DNA of 64,000 bases from Candidatus Poribacteria bacterium. GTDB taxonomy: Bacteria; Poribacteria; WGA-4E; WGA-3G. The DNA is taken from the NCBI GenBank assembly GCA_958295815.1, contig OY282374.1:4678682-4742681 (forward strand), read 5' to 3'. The first letter of the stretch is position 1, and every line of letters begins with the position of its first letter. Below, in pieces: positions 28,154-36,737 of the stretch. The notes under the pieces were generated by a model, which was not told the DNA's origin, made no database searches, and was given only the letters and a program-made list of their open reading frames with translations. Both the position numbers and the translations under genes were made by a program.

Positions 28154-28518
28154 TGACTTTCTCCTTCCTGACTGGATATTCCATTCCCATTCTGTCCGAC
28201 TGGTTCGGAGGACTTTGTGTCCTCTGCAATCATCGCCTCTAGCTCAGTTCTTAAGTCTTGGATCTGGGACACTTTTTCCGCTATCTTCTCGAACATCTCC
28301 TGTTTGGACTTGACACCCTCACTAATAAGAAACGCCGTCGCTTCAGAACGACTACTAAATTGTCCAGATTCCACGAGTTCGTCAATCCGGGTGAGATTTT
28401 CTTCATCAACCCTGACCATTACGACATTATCCCGTTTTCGTTCGCCTTTTCCGCCTCTATGCTTCCTGCGTCTCTCGCGATGCTTTTTTCTTCCGTGTTT
28501 CGCATCATGCTCTGACAT
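28150..28518 (-). CDS. Ribbon-helix-helix DNA-binding protein with basic N-terminus and coiled coil
   Basis: A 122-residue protein. Residues about 5-30 are very basic (RKKHRERRRKHRGGKGERKR). Residues about 31-70 are a CopG/Arc-type ribbon-helix-helix (VVMVRVDEENLTRIDELV, SSRSEATAFLISEGV). Residues about 70-98 are a likely coiled coil (KSKQEMFEKIAEKVSQIQDL). It should be a small dimeric transcriptional regulator. A truncated copy lies at 31918-32029. Its leader is interrupted by a small mobile element at 28546-28714. The stop overlaps the start of the esterase gene. Confidence 0.8.
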   Translation of the reverse strand: MSEHDAKHGRKKHRERRRKHRGGKGERKRDNVVMVRVDEENLTRIDELVESGQFSSRSEATAFLISEGVKSKQEMFEKIAEKVSQIQDLRTELEAMIAEDTKSSEPVGQNGNGISSQEGESQ

Positions 28519-28545
28519 CTTATAATCTCCTATGTTTTGTTAAAT

Positions 28546-28714
28546 AACGCCAGTTTGAAAAAAAATATTAGAAGCCAAGACCGACGCATATTGAGCAAAA
28601 AAGCAATAAATTCACCCAGAATGAGGAGGTTTTTAGGATCTAACCCCCTAAATCCCCCTTATCAGGGGGACTTTAATCGGAAATGCGCCTACTCTAAATA
28701 TTTATCAAACTCAC
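28546..28714. mobile_element. Small inverted-repeat insertion in the RHH leader
   Basis: The RHH leader is split: GTTAAAT occurs at 28539-28545 and again at 28715-28721, and the sequence after the second copy (ACATATAACTT) is the same as the uninterrupted leader of the truncated paralogue at 32051-32067. The inserted 169 bases begin AACGCCAGTTTGA and end TCAAACTCAC, near-inverted repeats (TAACGCCAGTTTGA against TAACGTGAGTTTGA). Nested inside (28641-28675) is the C/G hairpin core of the TAGGACTTACGCA element. Confidence 0.65.
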
Positions 28715-28754
28715 GTTAAATACATATAACTTTCTGTTCTTTACCAGTGATGTG

Positions 28755-29264
28755 CTACATTTGGGTTTCAAGTAGCGCGATGCTTTTCGGGTCCAACTTA
28801 TTGTAGTTCTCAATTTCATAGCGGTTCCCATCTGCATCCTTAATCAGAACGCGTCCGTTTTCAAGCGTAACAATATCGTACCGACTACGCAAACCGAACT
28901 GCACATCTCCTTGCGAAGTTTCAACAACCCACTGTGTAATTCCAAACTGTCCCTCAAGGGCGTTAATTTTCGTAATCTTCGGCATAAAGTAGCGTTTCTG
29001 TAGCTCCTCAACGAGAATCCTGCGGGACTCGTGTGGGAGATGCTTTATATCCTCAATAATGCCGATCTCGTTAGACTCTTCGTCTATTAGAGAAATATAT
29101 CGGCTGGTTTCACTTATAGGAAAAGCGCAGACGGGTTCGACCTTAGTCCGAATCGATCCGTCTGGAAGTTGAACAACCAAATCTTCAAACGCGTTCCGCT
29201 CAATCCTGACACTTTTTGCATCAAGGAACGTTAATTTATCAGTAACCTTAATCGCATCCTTCAT
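28755..29264 (-). CDS. DUF1854-family ABC-transporter partner
   Basis: About 169 residues, matching the DUF1854 family by its segments LTFLDAKSVRIERNAF, GSIRTKVEPVCAFPISE and YISLIDEESNEIGIIED, with a C-terminal LENGRVLIKDADGNRY. DUF1854 genes are known to sit next to ABC exporters, which is also the arrangement here: its start is 26 bases from the stop of the ABC gene. I chose the ATG at 29264, with AGGAGG upstream. The usual length is met. The biochemical role is unknown; a helper or regulator of the exporter is likely. Confidence 0.8.
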   Translation of the reverse strand: MKDAIKVTDKLTFLDAKSVRIERNAFEDLVVQLPDGSIRTKVEPVCAFPISETSRYISLIDEESNEIGIIEDIKHLPHESRRILVEELQKRYFMPKITKINALEGQFGITQWVVETSQGDVQFGLRSRYDIVTLENGRVLIKDADGNRYEIENYNKLDPKSIALLETQM

Positions 29265-29289
29265 GAATATATCCTCCTTTAGACTCAGA

Positions 29290-31737
29290 TTACCATGCGC
29301 GAATTTTTGACAATTCAGTCTGCTTCTCACACAAACCGGCATAGGTCCCGTCTTTGGCAATCAGTTCCTCATGCGTCCCAATTTCGTCAACCCCTCCATC
29401 TTTGAGCACAACAAGTCGGTCGGAGTATTTGAGGGTTGACAACCTGTGCGCAATAGCGAATACTGTTCTTCCTTGGATGAGTTGTTCCAATGCCTCTTGG
29501 ATCTTCGACTCTGTTTCGGTATCAACGGAGGAAGTGGCTTCATCCAAGATAAGGATGCGCGGGTTTTTTAAAATTGCGCGTGCGATAGAAATACGCTGCC
29601 TCTCACCACCAGAAACCCGTGTCCCTCTTTCACCCACCATTGTCTCGTACCCATCGGGGAATCCGAGGATAAAATCGTGGGCGTTTGCTGCCCTCGCAGC
29701 AGCAATGATCTCCATCCGAGATGCTCCCGGTTTTGAGTAACCGATATTCTCGGCTATCGTGCCTTGGAACAGGAACGGATCTTGTAACACTACGCCGATC
29801 TGTTGCCGTAACGCTTTAACCTGAATGTCGCGACTGTCGTAACCATCAATTATTATTTCCCCATCATTCGGGTCATAGAAACGAGTAATCAGGTTAATGA
29901 GCGTACTTTTCCCCGCACCGCTGTGCCCAACCAATCCTATCATCTCACCGGGCTCCACTGTGAAATTGACATCCTTGAGGGCATTTTTTTCACCATCGTA
30001 AGAGAAATAGACATTCCTAAATTCAACTGCACCACGGATATTTCTAAGGGCTACCGCATCACTTTTATCAGCAATGCTCGGGGGTGTATCCATAATTTCA
30101 AACACACGCTCGGCAGAGGTGCCTGCTCGGATAAACCTTTCGTTCATCTGACAGAGGGTATACACCGGTCTAAAAAACTGCATCATATAACTTTGGAACA
30201 TGAATAGCGTGCCAAGGGTTATATCGTTTTGGAAGATCTGCCATCCGCCGACTAACCAAATTAAAATAGAACCGGAATAGGTGATAAACTCCATAATCGG
30301 GCGATAAAGCGTCCCAAGTTTCGCAGCGTCCATCTCACCGGCAAATACCTGATGTGTCATATCGCTAAACCGGTTTATCTCATAGCGTTCGCGGGCAAAT
30401 GCCTTGACAACGCGAACCCCTGGAATCGTGCTCGCGAGAATCGAACTAATGCTCGCATACCGTTTCCATAACACATGATACACCTTGCCCATCTTTTTTC
30501 CAAAAAAGATCGTGAAGAAGATAAGGCACGGGATAGGTATCAATGTCCAAAGTGCGAGCTTCCAATTGAAATAAAACATGATCGCACACATATAGATGAT
30601 TGTGAGAGAATCACCCGCAATTTCTTGCATCCCACTCGCGATGAAATCCCGGAGCCGTGATACATCGTGTGTGATCCGCGACATCAAGTTTCCGGTATCT
30701 CGTTCATGAAAAAAATCAACGGAGAGGGCGTTTAGATGTTCATAAGTCTCGTTCTGGAGCCGCCTCGTGACATTTTGCCCTACCCATGCCATCATATATC
30801 CCCGTATAGCTGAGGCTAACATCGAAAACACGCGAATACTCGCCATGAGGAAAACGATCCCGATCAGATGCCCGAAACTCCCACCGACTGGCATGCTGCC
30901 GAACCACCCGCTTAGATAATCCACGGTGCCTTGAAGGTGGCCCCAATCCGTTTCTGGAATCGGCAATCCTGTAGCGACAGCATTACCGACCGGTGTCAGA
31001 ATCTTGTCAATCAGATCCCTGCTGAGTATCTGAGGGTAGAGCCCAACAAAACGGACTACCATCATTATGAGGAACGCCGGAACGATGATATGCAAAAGCG
31101 GAACGGCGTATTTCATGAGTCGAAAGATGAGTTTTCCATTCTGAAGGCAATTGATACAGACCTCTGACCGACGCGGGATAAGCTGACCGCACTTCTTACA
31201 ACGTCCCTTATCTTCTCCAAGACCCTGTCCACGCCTACCGCGTCCACGTCTACCGTCTGAATTCGCTTCCGTTTGTGAAACTAATCCTTCCAACTCTGAA
31301 ACAGCACGACTGAATTTCGGTGTTAACCGTTTCGAGTAGCGCGATAGTTCAAACGCGTTATCCACAGTACTCACTTTGAGAATGTTATTTCCGTACATCT
31401 CCAAGATCTCTACATCTTCGACAGATGAGAGAGGCACCTCGCGCATATTGTGACCGAGAACACCATTCTGATTGAAGGCGATGAGCCGCCTATTCGTAAT
31501 TAACAGCCAATCCTTGCCATACGTCCCATCAAAACGCAGATCCGTCGAAATAGAAATTTTGATCTCTTCGCCCGTTTCAAGTAGTGCTTCTACCTGCTCT
31601 TTCAGGAGCTCAGGTACATCTTCCGTTGTCGACAGTGGCTCATGGTCTAACTTCCGAAATCGTGGCTTTCCCTCAGAATAACGCATCCTCCGCCGAGATG
31701 ACCTTCCGCTGTCGAAACCTCGCATCGATCCGTGCAT
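29290..31737 (-). CDS. ABC exporter with PH-like and zinc-ribbon N-terminal domains
   Basis: An 815-residue protein. Residues about 1-150 include a PH-like domain (KDWLLITNRRLIAFNQ, VEILEMYGNNILKV). Residues about 150-200 are an RG-rich linker and a zinc ribbon (CKKCG.....CINC). Six transmembrane helices follow from about residue 208. The nucleotide-binding domain carries Walker A GLVGHSGAGKSTL, signature VSGGERQRISIARA, Walker B ILILDEATSS and H-loop AIAHRLSTL. It is a homodimeric lipid/peptide-type half-transporter. Pairing with DUF1854 is the known arrangement. Substrate unknown. Confidence 0.9.
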   Translation of the reverse strand: MHGSMRGFDSGRSSRRRMRYSEGKPRFRKLDHEPLSTTEDVPELLKEQVEALLETGEEIKISISTDLRFDGTYGKDWLLITNRRLIAFNQNGVLGHNMREVPLSSVEDVEILEMYGNNILKVSTVDNAFELSRYSKRLTPKFSRAVSELEGLVSQTEANSDGRRGRGRRGQGLGEDKGRCKKCGQLIPRRSEVCINCLQNGKLIFRLMKYAVPLLHIIVPAFLIMMVVRFVGLYPQILSRDLIDKILTPVGNAVATGLPIPETDWGHLQGTVDYLSGWFGSMPVGGSFGHLIGIVFLMASIRVFSMLASAIRGYMMAWVGQNVTRRLQNETYEHLNALSVDFFHERDTGNLMSRITHDVSRLRDFIASGMQEIAGDSLTIIYMCAIMFYFNWKLALWTLIPIPCLIFFTIFFGKKMGKVYHVLWKRYASISSILASTIPGVRVVKAFARERYEINRFSDMTHQVFAGEMDAAKLGTLYRPIMEFITYSGSILIWLVGGWQIFQNDITLGTLFMFQSYMMQFFRPVYTLCQMNERFIRAGTSAERVFEIMDTPPSIADKSDAVALRNIRGAVEFRNVYFSYDGEKNALKDVNFTVEPGEMIGLVGHSGAGKSTLINLITRFYDPNDGEIIIDGYDSRDIQVKALRQQIGVVLQDPFLFQGTIAENIGYSKPGASRMEIIAAARAANAHDFILGFPDGYETMVGERGTRVSGGERQRISIARAILKNPRILILDEATSSVDTETESKIQEALEQLIQGRTVFAIAHRLSTLKYSDRLVVLKDGGVDEIGTHEELIAKDGTYAGLCEKQTELSKIRAW

Positions 31738-31905
31738 AAATCAATCCTCCACAGATTAAACGTGCAGTTTCTAAATACTTACTAAACTTGTTCAATATTT
31801 TAAGAATCTCCGCGTGATAGGTTGGATTGAATAGAAATTACCTTAAACATTTCTATGTTCTAACCTTATAATAACACCTAAATTATCCAAACTTTAGTAG
31901 AAATC

Positions 31906-31942
31906 AATTACATGTAATTATGATACCATTATACGACATTAT
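31906..31942. repeat. Left direct repeat with AATTACATGTAATT palindrome
   Basis: A 14-bp perfect palindrome, AATTACATGTAATT (31906-31919), followed by ATTATAC-G-ACATTAT. The same palindrome and following block occur at 32068-32097, so the truncated RHH gene sits between direct repeats. Confidence 0.65.
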
Positions 31943-32029
31943 CCCTTCTTCGCTCGCACCTTCCGCCTTGTGCTTCCTTCGTCTTTCTCGGTGCTTTTTT
32001 TTGCCCTGTTTCGCATCAAATTCTGACAT
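31907..32029 (-). pseudogene. Truncated ribbon-helix-helix gene copy
   Basis: The ATG at 32029 follows GAGGAG. The first 20 or so residues, MSEFDAKQGKKKHRERRRKH, match the intact RHH protein (MSEHDAKHGRKKHRERRRKH). After that the frame is shifted and the reading frame soon ends (about 41 residues). DNA similarity to the intact gene runs on to the GATAATGTCGTA region and then stops at the left direct repeat. The ribbon-helix-helix fold itself is missing, so this is a remnant, or a leader that now makes a short basic peptide. Confidence 0.7.
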
Positions 32030-32067
32030 CTTAAAATCTCCTCTGTTTTGTTAAATACATATAACTT

Positions 32068-32111
32068 AATTACATGTAATTATTATACAACATTATATCA
32101 TAGGTTGTCAA
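32068..32111 (-). promoter_or_regulatory. Consensus promoter and 14-bp palindromic operator of the truncated RHH copy
   Basis: On the minus strand TTGACA (32111-32106) and TATAAT (32087-32082) are 18 bases apart. The palindrome AATTACATGTAATT (32068-32081) lies immediately after the -10, where a repressor would block initiation. RHH proteins usually bind such palindromes and repress their own gene, so this is a candidate operator for the RHH protein encoded at 28150-28518. Confidence 0.65.
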
Positions 32112-32520
32112 ATTAAATGTTCGGTTGCGGATTACCACTCTTTTGTTCACTTAGACAGAGGGAAAAACAGATAGAATATTCCTGTCAGAACCATTACGGT
32201 AAAAACGAAACTGGACTCCCGCCAATAAACACAATCATAGCAGCAAGACATCAAGAATGGCATTCCACTGAAGTAAACATTTAATATTTCTAATCGTTCA
32301 AGTACAGCACATCAGAAAATGTGGATATAAATATACATCTTAAATTTCCTTAGTAAACCCAATTACTGTGTTTTGTAAGTATCCGCGAAAGATAGAACAC
32401 TTCGCAGAAACTTGCAACTCCCAACAGTCCTCAGTCTTGTCATTGCGGAAACCCCGGTTCCACAAATATTATTATCGCATTCACCTTGAAAACCGGGTTT
32501 AATAAAGGAGTATTAGAACC
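32112..32520. other. Intergenic stretch before the LRR-dockerin gene
   Basis: No gene or repeat is seen over these bases. The downstream gene has AAAGGAG about ten bases before its ATG at 32521. Confidence 0.4.
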
Positions 32521-33843
32521 ATGAAAAGGGTTTGTGTGTTTTCTTTAATTATTCTCGCAGTCAGCAGTTTGACGGGTATTGCCCAAGCGCAATATATTCC
32601 TCTATCCAACATACCAGAAATAGTTCATGTCCCAGATGCTAACTTGGCAGCTGCAATTCGACAGACACTTGAAATAAATGACAGTGAAATTATCACAGTT
32701 ACGGCACTACAAGGTATAACAATGTTAGAAGCACCAAACCGGCAGATTACCGACCTAACAGGACTGAATCACGCCACAGGTTTGACGAGCCTCACGCTTG
32801 ATAACAATCAGATTAGGGATGTCGAACCGCTCGCTGGATTGACAAATCTCACACACCTGTCTCTCGGTCAGAACGAAATTAGTAATCTTACGCTGCTTGA
32901 AGGGTTGACAAATCTCACGCAGTTAGGCCTCCCTCAGAACGAAATAAGTGATGTAACGTCGCTCTCTGCGTTGACAACTCTCACAGAGTTGAATCTAGAT
33001 CGTAATAATATCAGTGATGCAGCACCGCTACGGGGACTCTTAAATCTTGTATTTTTGAGACTTTCATACAACCAAATTAGTGATGTTGAAGCACTCGCCG
33101 ACTTGGAAAATCTGCATATTATACTCCTTATGGGGAATCCCATTCTGGATACGTATCCGCTTTCAAAATTGCCACACCTTAACTCAGCGGATATTGAAAT
33201 CGCACAATATCCACCTTGGGATATTAACGAGGACGGTGCTGTGGATCAAGCGGATTTGCTGATTGTATCAGCTGCCTTGGGGCAAAATCCTGATACTACT
33301 AACCCACGGGCAGATGTCAATTTCGACGGTGTGGTTGACAACACTGACATGGCGATTGTGATTGAACATTTGGATGACCCGTCCGATGCTCCTTCGCCCG
33401 CGAGTTTACTTGATACCACACGGCTTGCGAACTTGGACATAGAGCAGCTACAAACGCAAATTCAGATTTTGCGAGGTATGGGTAATGGGACGGAAAAATA
33501 TACAAGGGTGATTGGGTACCTCGAACGATTGTTGGCAAAAATTCGTCCTAATAAGACGCAGCTGCTTGCCAACTATCCGAACCCGTTCAACCCAGAAACA
33601 TGGATACCATATCACTTGGCGAACCCCAGTGATGTACAGATCGTCATTTATGATACACACGGTGTTATAATCCGGCGTTTAGAACTCGGACATCAATCTG
33701 AAGGTTACTACACGAACAGAAGCCGTGCAGCGTATTGGGACGGTCGAAATGCTTACGGAGAGTGTGTTGCCAGCGGTATCTACTTCTACCAGATGCAGGC
33801 AGATAATATCTCTCCCACGCGCAAAATGATTATTCTGAAGTAG
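32521..33843 (+). CDS. Secreted leucine-rich-repeat protein with dockerin and FlgD-like C-terminus
   Basis: A 440-residue secreted protein. Signal peptide residues 1-23 (ending AQAQ). Residues about 55-230 are LRR units of the internalin kind (LTGLNHATGLTSLTLDNNQI, then repeated NLT.L.L..N.ISD). Residues about 235-285 form a type I dockerin-like pair of calcium loops (DINEDGAVDQAD, DVNFDGVVDNTD). Residues about 345-440 are a FlgD-Ig/T9SS-like C-terminal sandwich (LLANYPNPFNPETWIPY, YWDGRNAYGECVASGIYFYQM, KMIILK). The last domain is used as a sorting signal in Bacteroidetes; whether that holds here is unknown. Likely a cell-surface adhesin. Confidence 0.85.
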   Translation: MKRVCVFSLIILAVSSLTGIAQAQYIPLSNIPEIVHVPDANLAAAIRQTLEINDSEIITVTALQGITMLEAPNRQITDLTGLNHATGLTSLTLDNNQIRDVEPLAGLTNLTHLSLGQNEISNLTLLEGLTNLTQLGLPQNEISDVTSLSALTTLTELNLDRNNISDAAPLRGLLNLVFLRLSYNQISDVEALADLENLHIILLMGNPILDTYPLSKLPHLNSADIEIAQYPPWDINEDGAVDQADLLIVSAALGQNPDTTNPRADVNFDGVVDNTDMAIVIEHLDDPSDAPSPASLLDTTRLANLDIEQLQTQIQILRGMGNGTEKYTRVIGYLERLLAKIRPNKTQLLANYPNPFNPETWIPYHLANPSDVQIVIYDTHGVIIRRLELGHQSEGYYTNRSRAAYWDGRNAYGECVASGIYFYQMQADNISPTRKMIILK

Positions 33844-33854
33844 TAAACCTACAC

Positions 33855-33888
33855 GATGCCTTCCCACTGCTTAGCACAGGAGGGCATC
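33855..33888 (+). terminator. Stem-loop after the LRR-dockerin gene, possible terminator
   Basis: GATGCCTTCC and GGAGGGCATC form a 10-bp stem with one wobble pair and a 14-base loop, 12 bases after the stop. There is no strong T-run, so termination is uncertain. Confidence 0.35.
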
Positions 33889-33965
33889 ATAGTAGACCCA
33901 GCACAGCGGAAATCTGGTAAAATATTTACATACACTCAGCGATTTAGTGACTTCTTGATAGAAAA

Positions 33966-33994
33966 TTGACATCACTCATAATTTAGGTTATAAT
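33966..33994 (+). promoter_or_regulatory. Consensus housekeeping promoter
   Basis: TTGACA (33966-33971), 17-base spacer, TATAAT (33989-33994), both perfect matches. It lies 43 bases before the zinc-ribbon gene start. Confidence 0.8.
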
Positions 33995-34036
33995 AGTTCG
34001 TATAGGTATAGGAAAATTACGAGGAGACTTTTTAAC

Positions 34037-34291
34037 ATGGCTGCAATGAAATGCGGTAGATGTGGGTCCGAAAAGGTCATGCCCAACCTCCGGATTCGGG
34101 ATCGCTACGACGCCGGAGTCGGACACGACTTAGAAGTCGAGGTAGAGGGTAACCCCGATGCCAAGATTTTTAAGAAAACTCACAGGGAAGCGTTAAAAGC
34201 AACCGTTTGTGGCGAATGCGGAAATGTCGGTCTCTCTGTCGAAAACCCACAAGCATTATGGGACACTTACACCCAGCGAAAGGATTCGTAG
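34037..34291 (+). CDS. Small zinc-ribbon protein
   Basis: An 84-residue cytoplasmic protein with two C-x-x-C pairs, CGRCG near residue 6 and CGECG near residue 59, forming a likely zinc ribbon. Between them is a basic and acidic stretch (RIRDRYDAGVGHDLEVEVEG). I recognise no specific family. It has a strong promoter and GAGGAG before the ATG, so it is probably well expressed. The phosphodiesterase gene follows after 90 bases. Confidence 0.75.
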   Translation: MAAMKCGRCGSEKVMPNLRIRDRYDAGVGHDLEVEVEGNPDAKIFKKTHREALKATVCGECGNVGLSVENPQALWDTYTQRKDS

Positions 34292-34381
34292 AACATACTT
34301 CTAAACCAGTGTGACGATTGATACTTCAGCGTAGTTATAAACTGTGCCACCGATAAATATTTACATACTTAGGGAGGATCG

Positions 34382-35875
34382 ATGAAATCAACCGATTCGC
34401 GCTTCAAACGCTTCATTTTTATTTTAATTGATGGAGCACCCTACGCAACCTTCAAAGGATTGCTTGAGAACGGTGACCTCCCGAACATCAAAAAATACGT
34501 CGTAGATCAAGGCAGCCTGAACAAAGCTGTTTCCGTCTTTCCCTCAACAACCGGACCTGCCTTCATCCCCTTTTTTATGGGATTATATCCCGGCACAGCA
34601 AATATCCCCGGCATTCGATGGCTATCCAAATCAAATTTTCATATCCCACACCGCTTTAAACGTCCCGGTATCTGCAGTTATATGGGAATCGACGGACTAC
34701 GTTTTGAAGACGACTTGCCACCTAATTTCCCCACCCTGTTCAACTTCTTCTCACCTGTAAGCAACATCTACAATCTACTCGCTCGCGGGTGTCCGCCTGC
34801 CAAAAATCGGACCCGCTGGTTTAAACTTTTCGTCTATACCTATGCTCACTTCTCCCATCGATGGCGATTCGTCAACCAGATTGCAGTTCGTCAATTACAC
34901 AAAGCAGCTGAAGCCGGGGACAAGTTTATCATGTGTCTCTTTCCCGCAGTTGATACCTTCTCACACCATTTTAGCACCCAAGCACCACAGGTCATGCGGA
35001 CTTACCGAGAGATAGACACCGCCATTGGAAACCTTGTCCATATTTTACAAAAAGCAAATACCCTCCAAGAGACACTCATCCTGATTACCAGCGATCATGG
35101 AATGACCGACACACACACTCACATTGATATACCTCAGCATTTAGACGATGGCGGTTGGCGATGTTTGCATTATCCCAAGCCTTGGCGGCAAGGTGCCGTG
35201 TCTGCCAGTATGGTATCTGGAAACGGGATGACACATCTTTACTTCAAAAACAGTTCAGGTGGAAATGGGTGGGGAGAACGGGTGCCTTTCGAGCGGCTTC
35301 ACCAAATGGGGGTCATTAGTTCCCTGATTGAATTGGAAGGTTTAGGACTCGTCGCAGGTCAAAGCGAAACTGGAGACATTATTGTTCAAAGCCGAAACGG
35401 ACAAGGGAGAATCTATTGTTACGCACAAGACACAGATCCCGAGAATCTACAGAGCGTATCTACAACTTTTAAAAGTGCAGATTCGCTACGTTTCTCTTAC
35501 GAGTTTACTGGGACAGATCCGCTCGGTTACGGTGTTTACTACAAAAACCTATCCTCACGGGAAGCACTACGCGTAACCTACGACAGTCCACATCCAGATG
35601 GAATCGTCCAATTGTGGCAAATTTTCAAGAGTGAAAGGACAGGCGACTTGGTCCTAAGTGCCGAAAGCGGTTACGATTTACGCGCTCGTTATGAAATCCC
35701 TGAGCATCGTGCGACCCACGGTGCCTTAATTGCGGAGCACCTACACATCCCACTTGCCACGAATTATCCAATTACTGAGCAGTGCATCCGTTCTGTCGAT
35801 GTTTTCCCAACGGTGTTAAACCTGTGCGGACACACCGTCGCGGAACAGTACATTGACGGAAGAGTTGTCAAGTAA
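34382..35875 (+). CDS. Alkaline-phosphatase-superfamily protein (type I phosphodiesterase/pyrophosphatase-like)
   Basis: A 497-residue protein. The start FKRFIFILIDGAPYATF holds the first metal Asp. Threonine or serine of FPSTTGPAFIPFFMGL would be the nucleophile region. AVDTFSHHF and LITSDHGMTDTHTHIDI supply the other metal ligands. This is the layout of type I phosphodiesterase/nucleotide pyrophosphatase and related phosphoglycerol or phosphonate enzymes. No signal peptide is evident. The GGGAGG before the ATG is strong. Confidence 0.8.
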   Translation: MKSTDSRFKRFIFILIDGAPYATFKGLLENGDLPNIKKYVVDQGSLNKAVSVFPSTTGPAFIPFFMGLYPGTANIPGIRWLSKSNFHIPHRFKRPGICSYMGIDGLRFEDDLPPNFPTLFNFFSPVSNIYNLLARGCPPAKNRTRWFKLFVYTYAHFSHRWRFVNQIAVRQLHKAAEAGDKFIMCLFPAVDTFSHHFSTQAPQVMRTYREIDTAIGNLVHILQKANTLQETLILITSDHGMTDTHTHIDIPQHLDDGGWRCLHYPKPWRQGAVSASMVSGNGMTHLYFKNSSGGNGWGERVPFERLHQMGVISSLIELEGLGLVAGQSETGDIIVQSRNGQGRIYCYAQDTDPENLQSVSTTFKSADSLRFSYEFTGTDPLGYGVYYKNLSSREALRVTYDSPHPDGIVQLWQIFKSERTGDLVLSAESGYDLRARYEIPEHRATHGALIAEHLHIPLATNYPITEQCIRSVDVFPTVLNLCGHTVAEQYIDGRVVK

Positions 35876-35933
35876 ACCCGCCTGCCATACAACCCTCCGA
35901 ATAGCGACACTTTTCGTAATCCGAGCTTTGTGT

Positions 35934-35939
35934 TATAAT
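35934..35939 (+). promoter_or_regulatory. TATAAT -10 box upstream of the toxin-antitoxin pair
   Basis: A perfect -10 is present; the -35 position (TTTTCG at 35911-35916) is poor, so a weak or activated promoter is likely. Confidence 0.4.
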
Positions 35940-36003
35940 ATTGTATGGTAAGAAACTATAACTCCTTTCGGCACATTCTTAAGGCTTCGTGGAGGAATTT
36001 AAG

Positions 36004-36315
36004 TTGAACAATCAAACAGTTCTCAGCAAGCACTTTATCAAACAGACACTCGTAGATAATCGGGAAACACTTAGGAAGTATGGCGTCAAACAAATTGGAC
36101 TATTCGGATCCTATGTGAACGGAACGGCACATACTTCTAGCGACATCGACCTACTCGTTGAATTAGAAAGGTTGACCTTTCACGACTATATGGGACTAGC
36201 ACTTTTCCTTGAAGACCTGTTTGAGAAGAAAATAGATCTCGTTACCGCCAAATCGATTAAACCCCATCTGAAGCCCCATATAGAAAAAGAGGTGGAGTAT
36301 GTCCCGGACCTATGA
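36004..36315 (+). CDS. mntA: MntA-type minimal nucleotidyltransferase antitoxin
   Basis: About 103 residues of the minimal nucleotidyltransferase family. The G-S-x(n)-D-x-D motif is seen as GLFGSYVNGT...SSDIDLLVE, with later Asp in KKIDLVTA. In known pairs this protein AMPylates a Tyr of the HepT toxin and silences it. I prefer the TTG at 36004, seven bases after GGAGG; a GTG at 35989 is a possible alternative. Its end overlaps the HepT gene by 17 bases. Confidence 0.85.
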   Translation: MNNQTVLSKHFIKQTLVDNRETLRKYGVKQIGLFGSYVNGTAHTSSDIDLLVELERLTFHDYMGLALFLEDLFEKKIDLVTAKSIKPHLKPHIEKEVEYVPDL

Positions 36316-36655
36316 TACATATCTCCTAGACATAATAGAGGCAATCAATCGTATTGAATCGTACGTTCAAGACACAACTCGGTCACAGTTTGAAACTGAT
36401 CGAATGCGATTCGATGCAACCGTCCGGAACCTTGAAGTCATCGGCGAAGCAGTCAAGCGGGTCCCCGACTCAATCCGAGAAAACTACTCAAGTGTCGCTT
36501 GGCGAAAGATAGCAGGATTAAGAGACCGACTGATCCATGCCTACTTTGATATTGATATCGATATCATCTGGGATGTAGTGCAATCGGAACTCCCTGTTTT
36601 AAAAAGTGAGGTTCAACGAATCATCAACGAACAGAATACTACCAATCAAATGTAG
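36299..36655 (+). CDS. hepT: HepT-like ribonuclease toxin (DUF86)
   Basis: A 118-residue all-helical HEPN-family protein. The R-x4-H-x-Y catalytic motif is intact as RDRLIHAYF at about residues 80-88, and the earlier RFDATVRNLEVIGEAVKRVP segment is typical of DUF86. By homology it cleaves RNA (tRNA in known cases) unless its Tyr is AMPylated by the MntA partner. The 17-base overlap with mntA is the usual arrangement. Confidence 0.9.
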   Translation: MSRTYDTYLLDIIEAINRIESYVQDTTRSQFETDRMRFDATVRNLEVIGEAVKRVPDSIRENYSSVAWRKIAGLRDRLIHAYFDIDIDIIWDVVQSELPVLKSEVQRIINEQNTTNQM

Positions 36656-36737
36656 AACAGAAAGAGATTGTGCTTCAATATCACAGTCTCCAACCTCGCT
36701 AACTGTCCTCCTTTTAGATCCCAACTTACTTTCCAGA

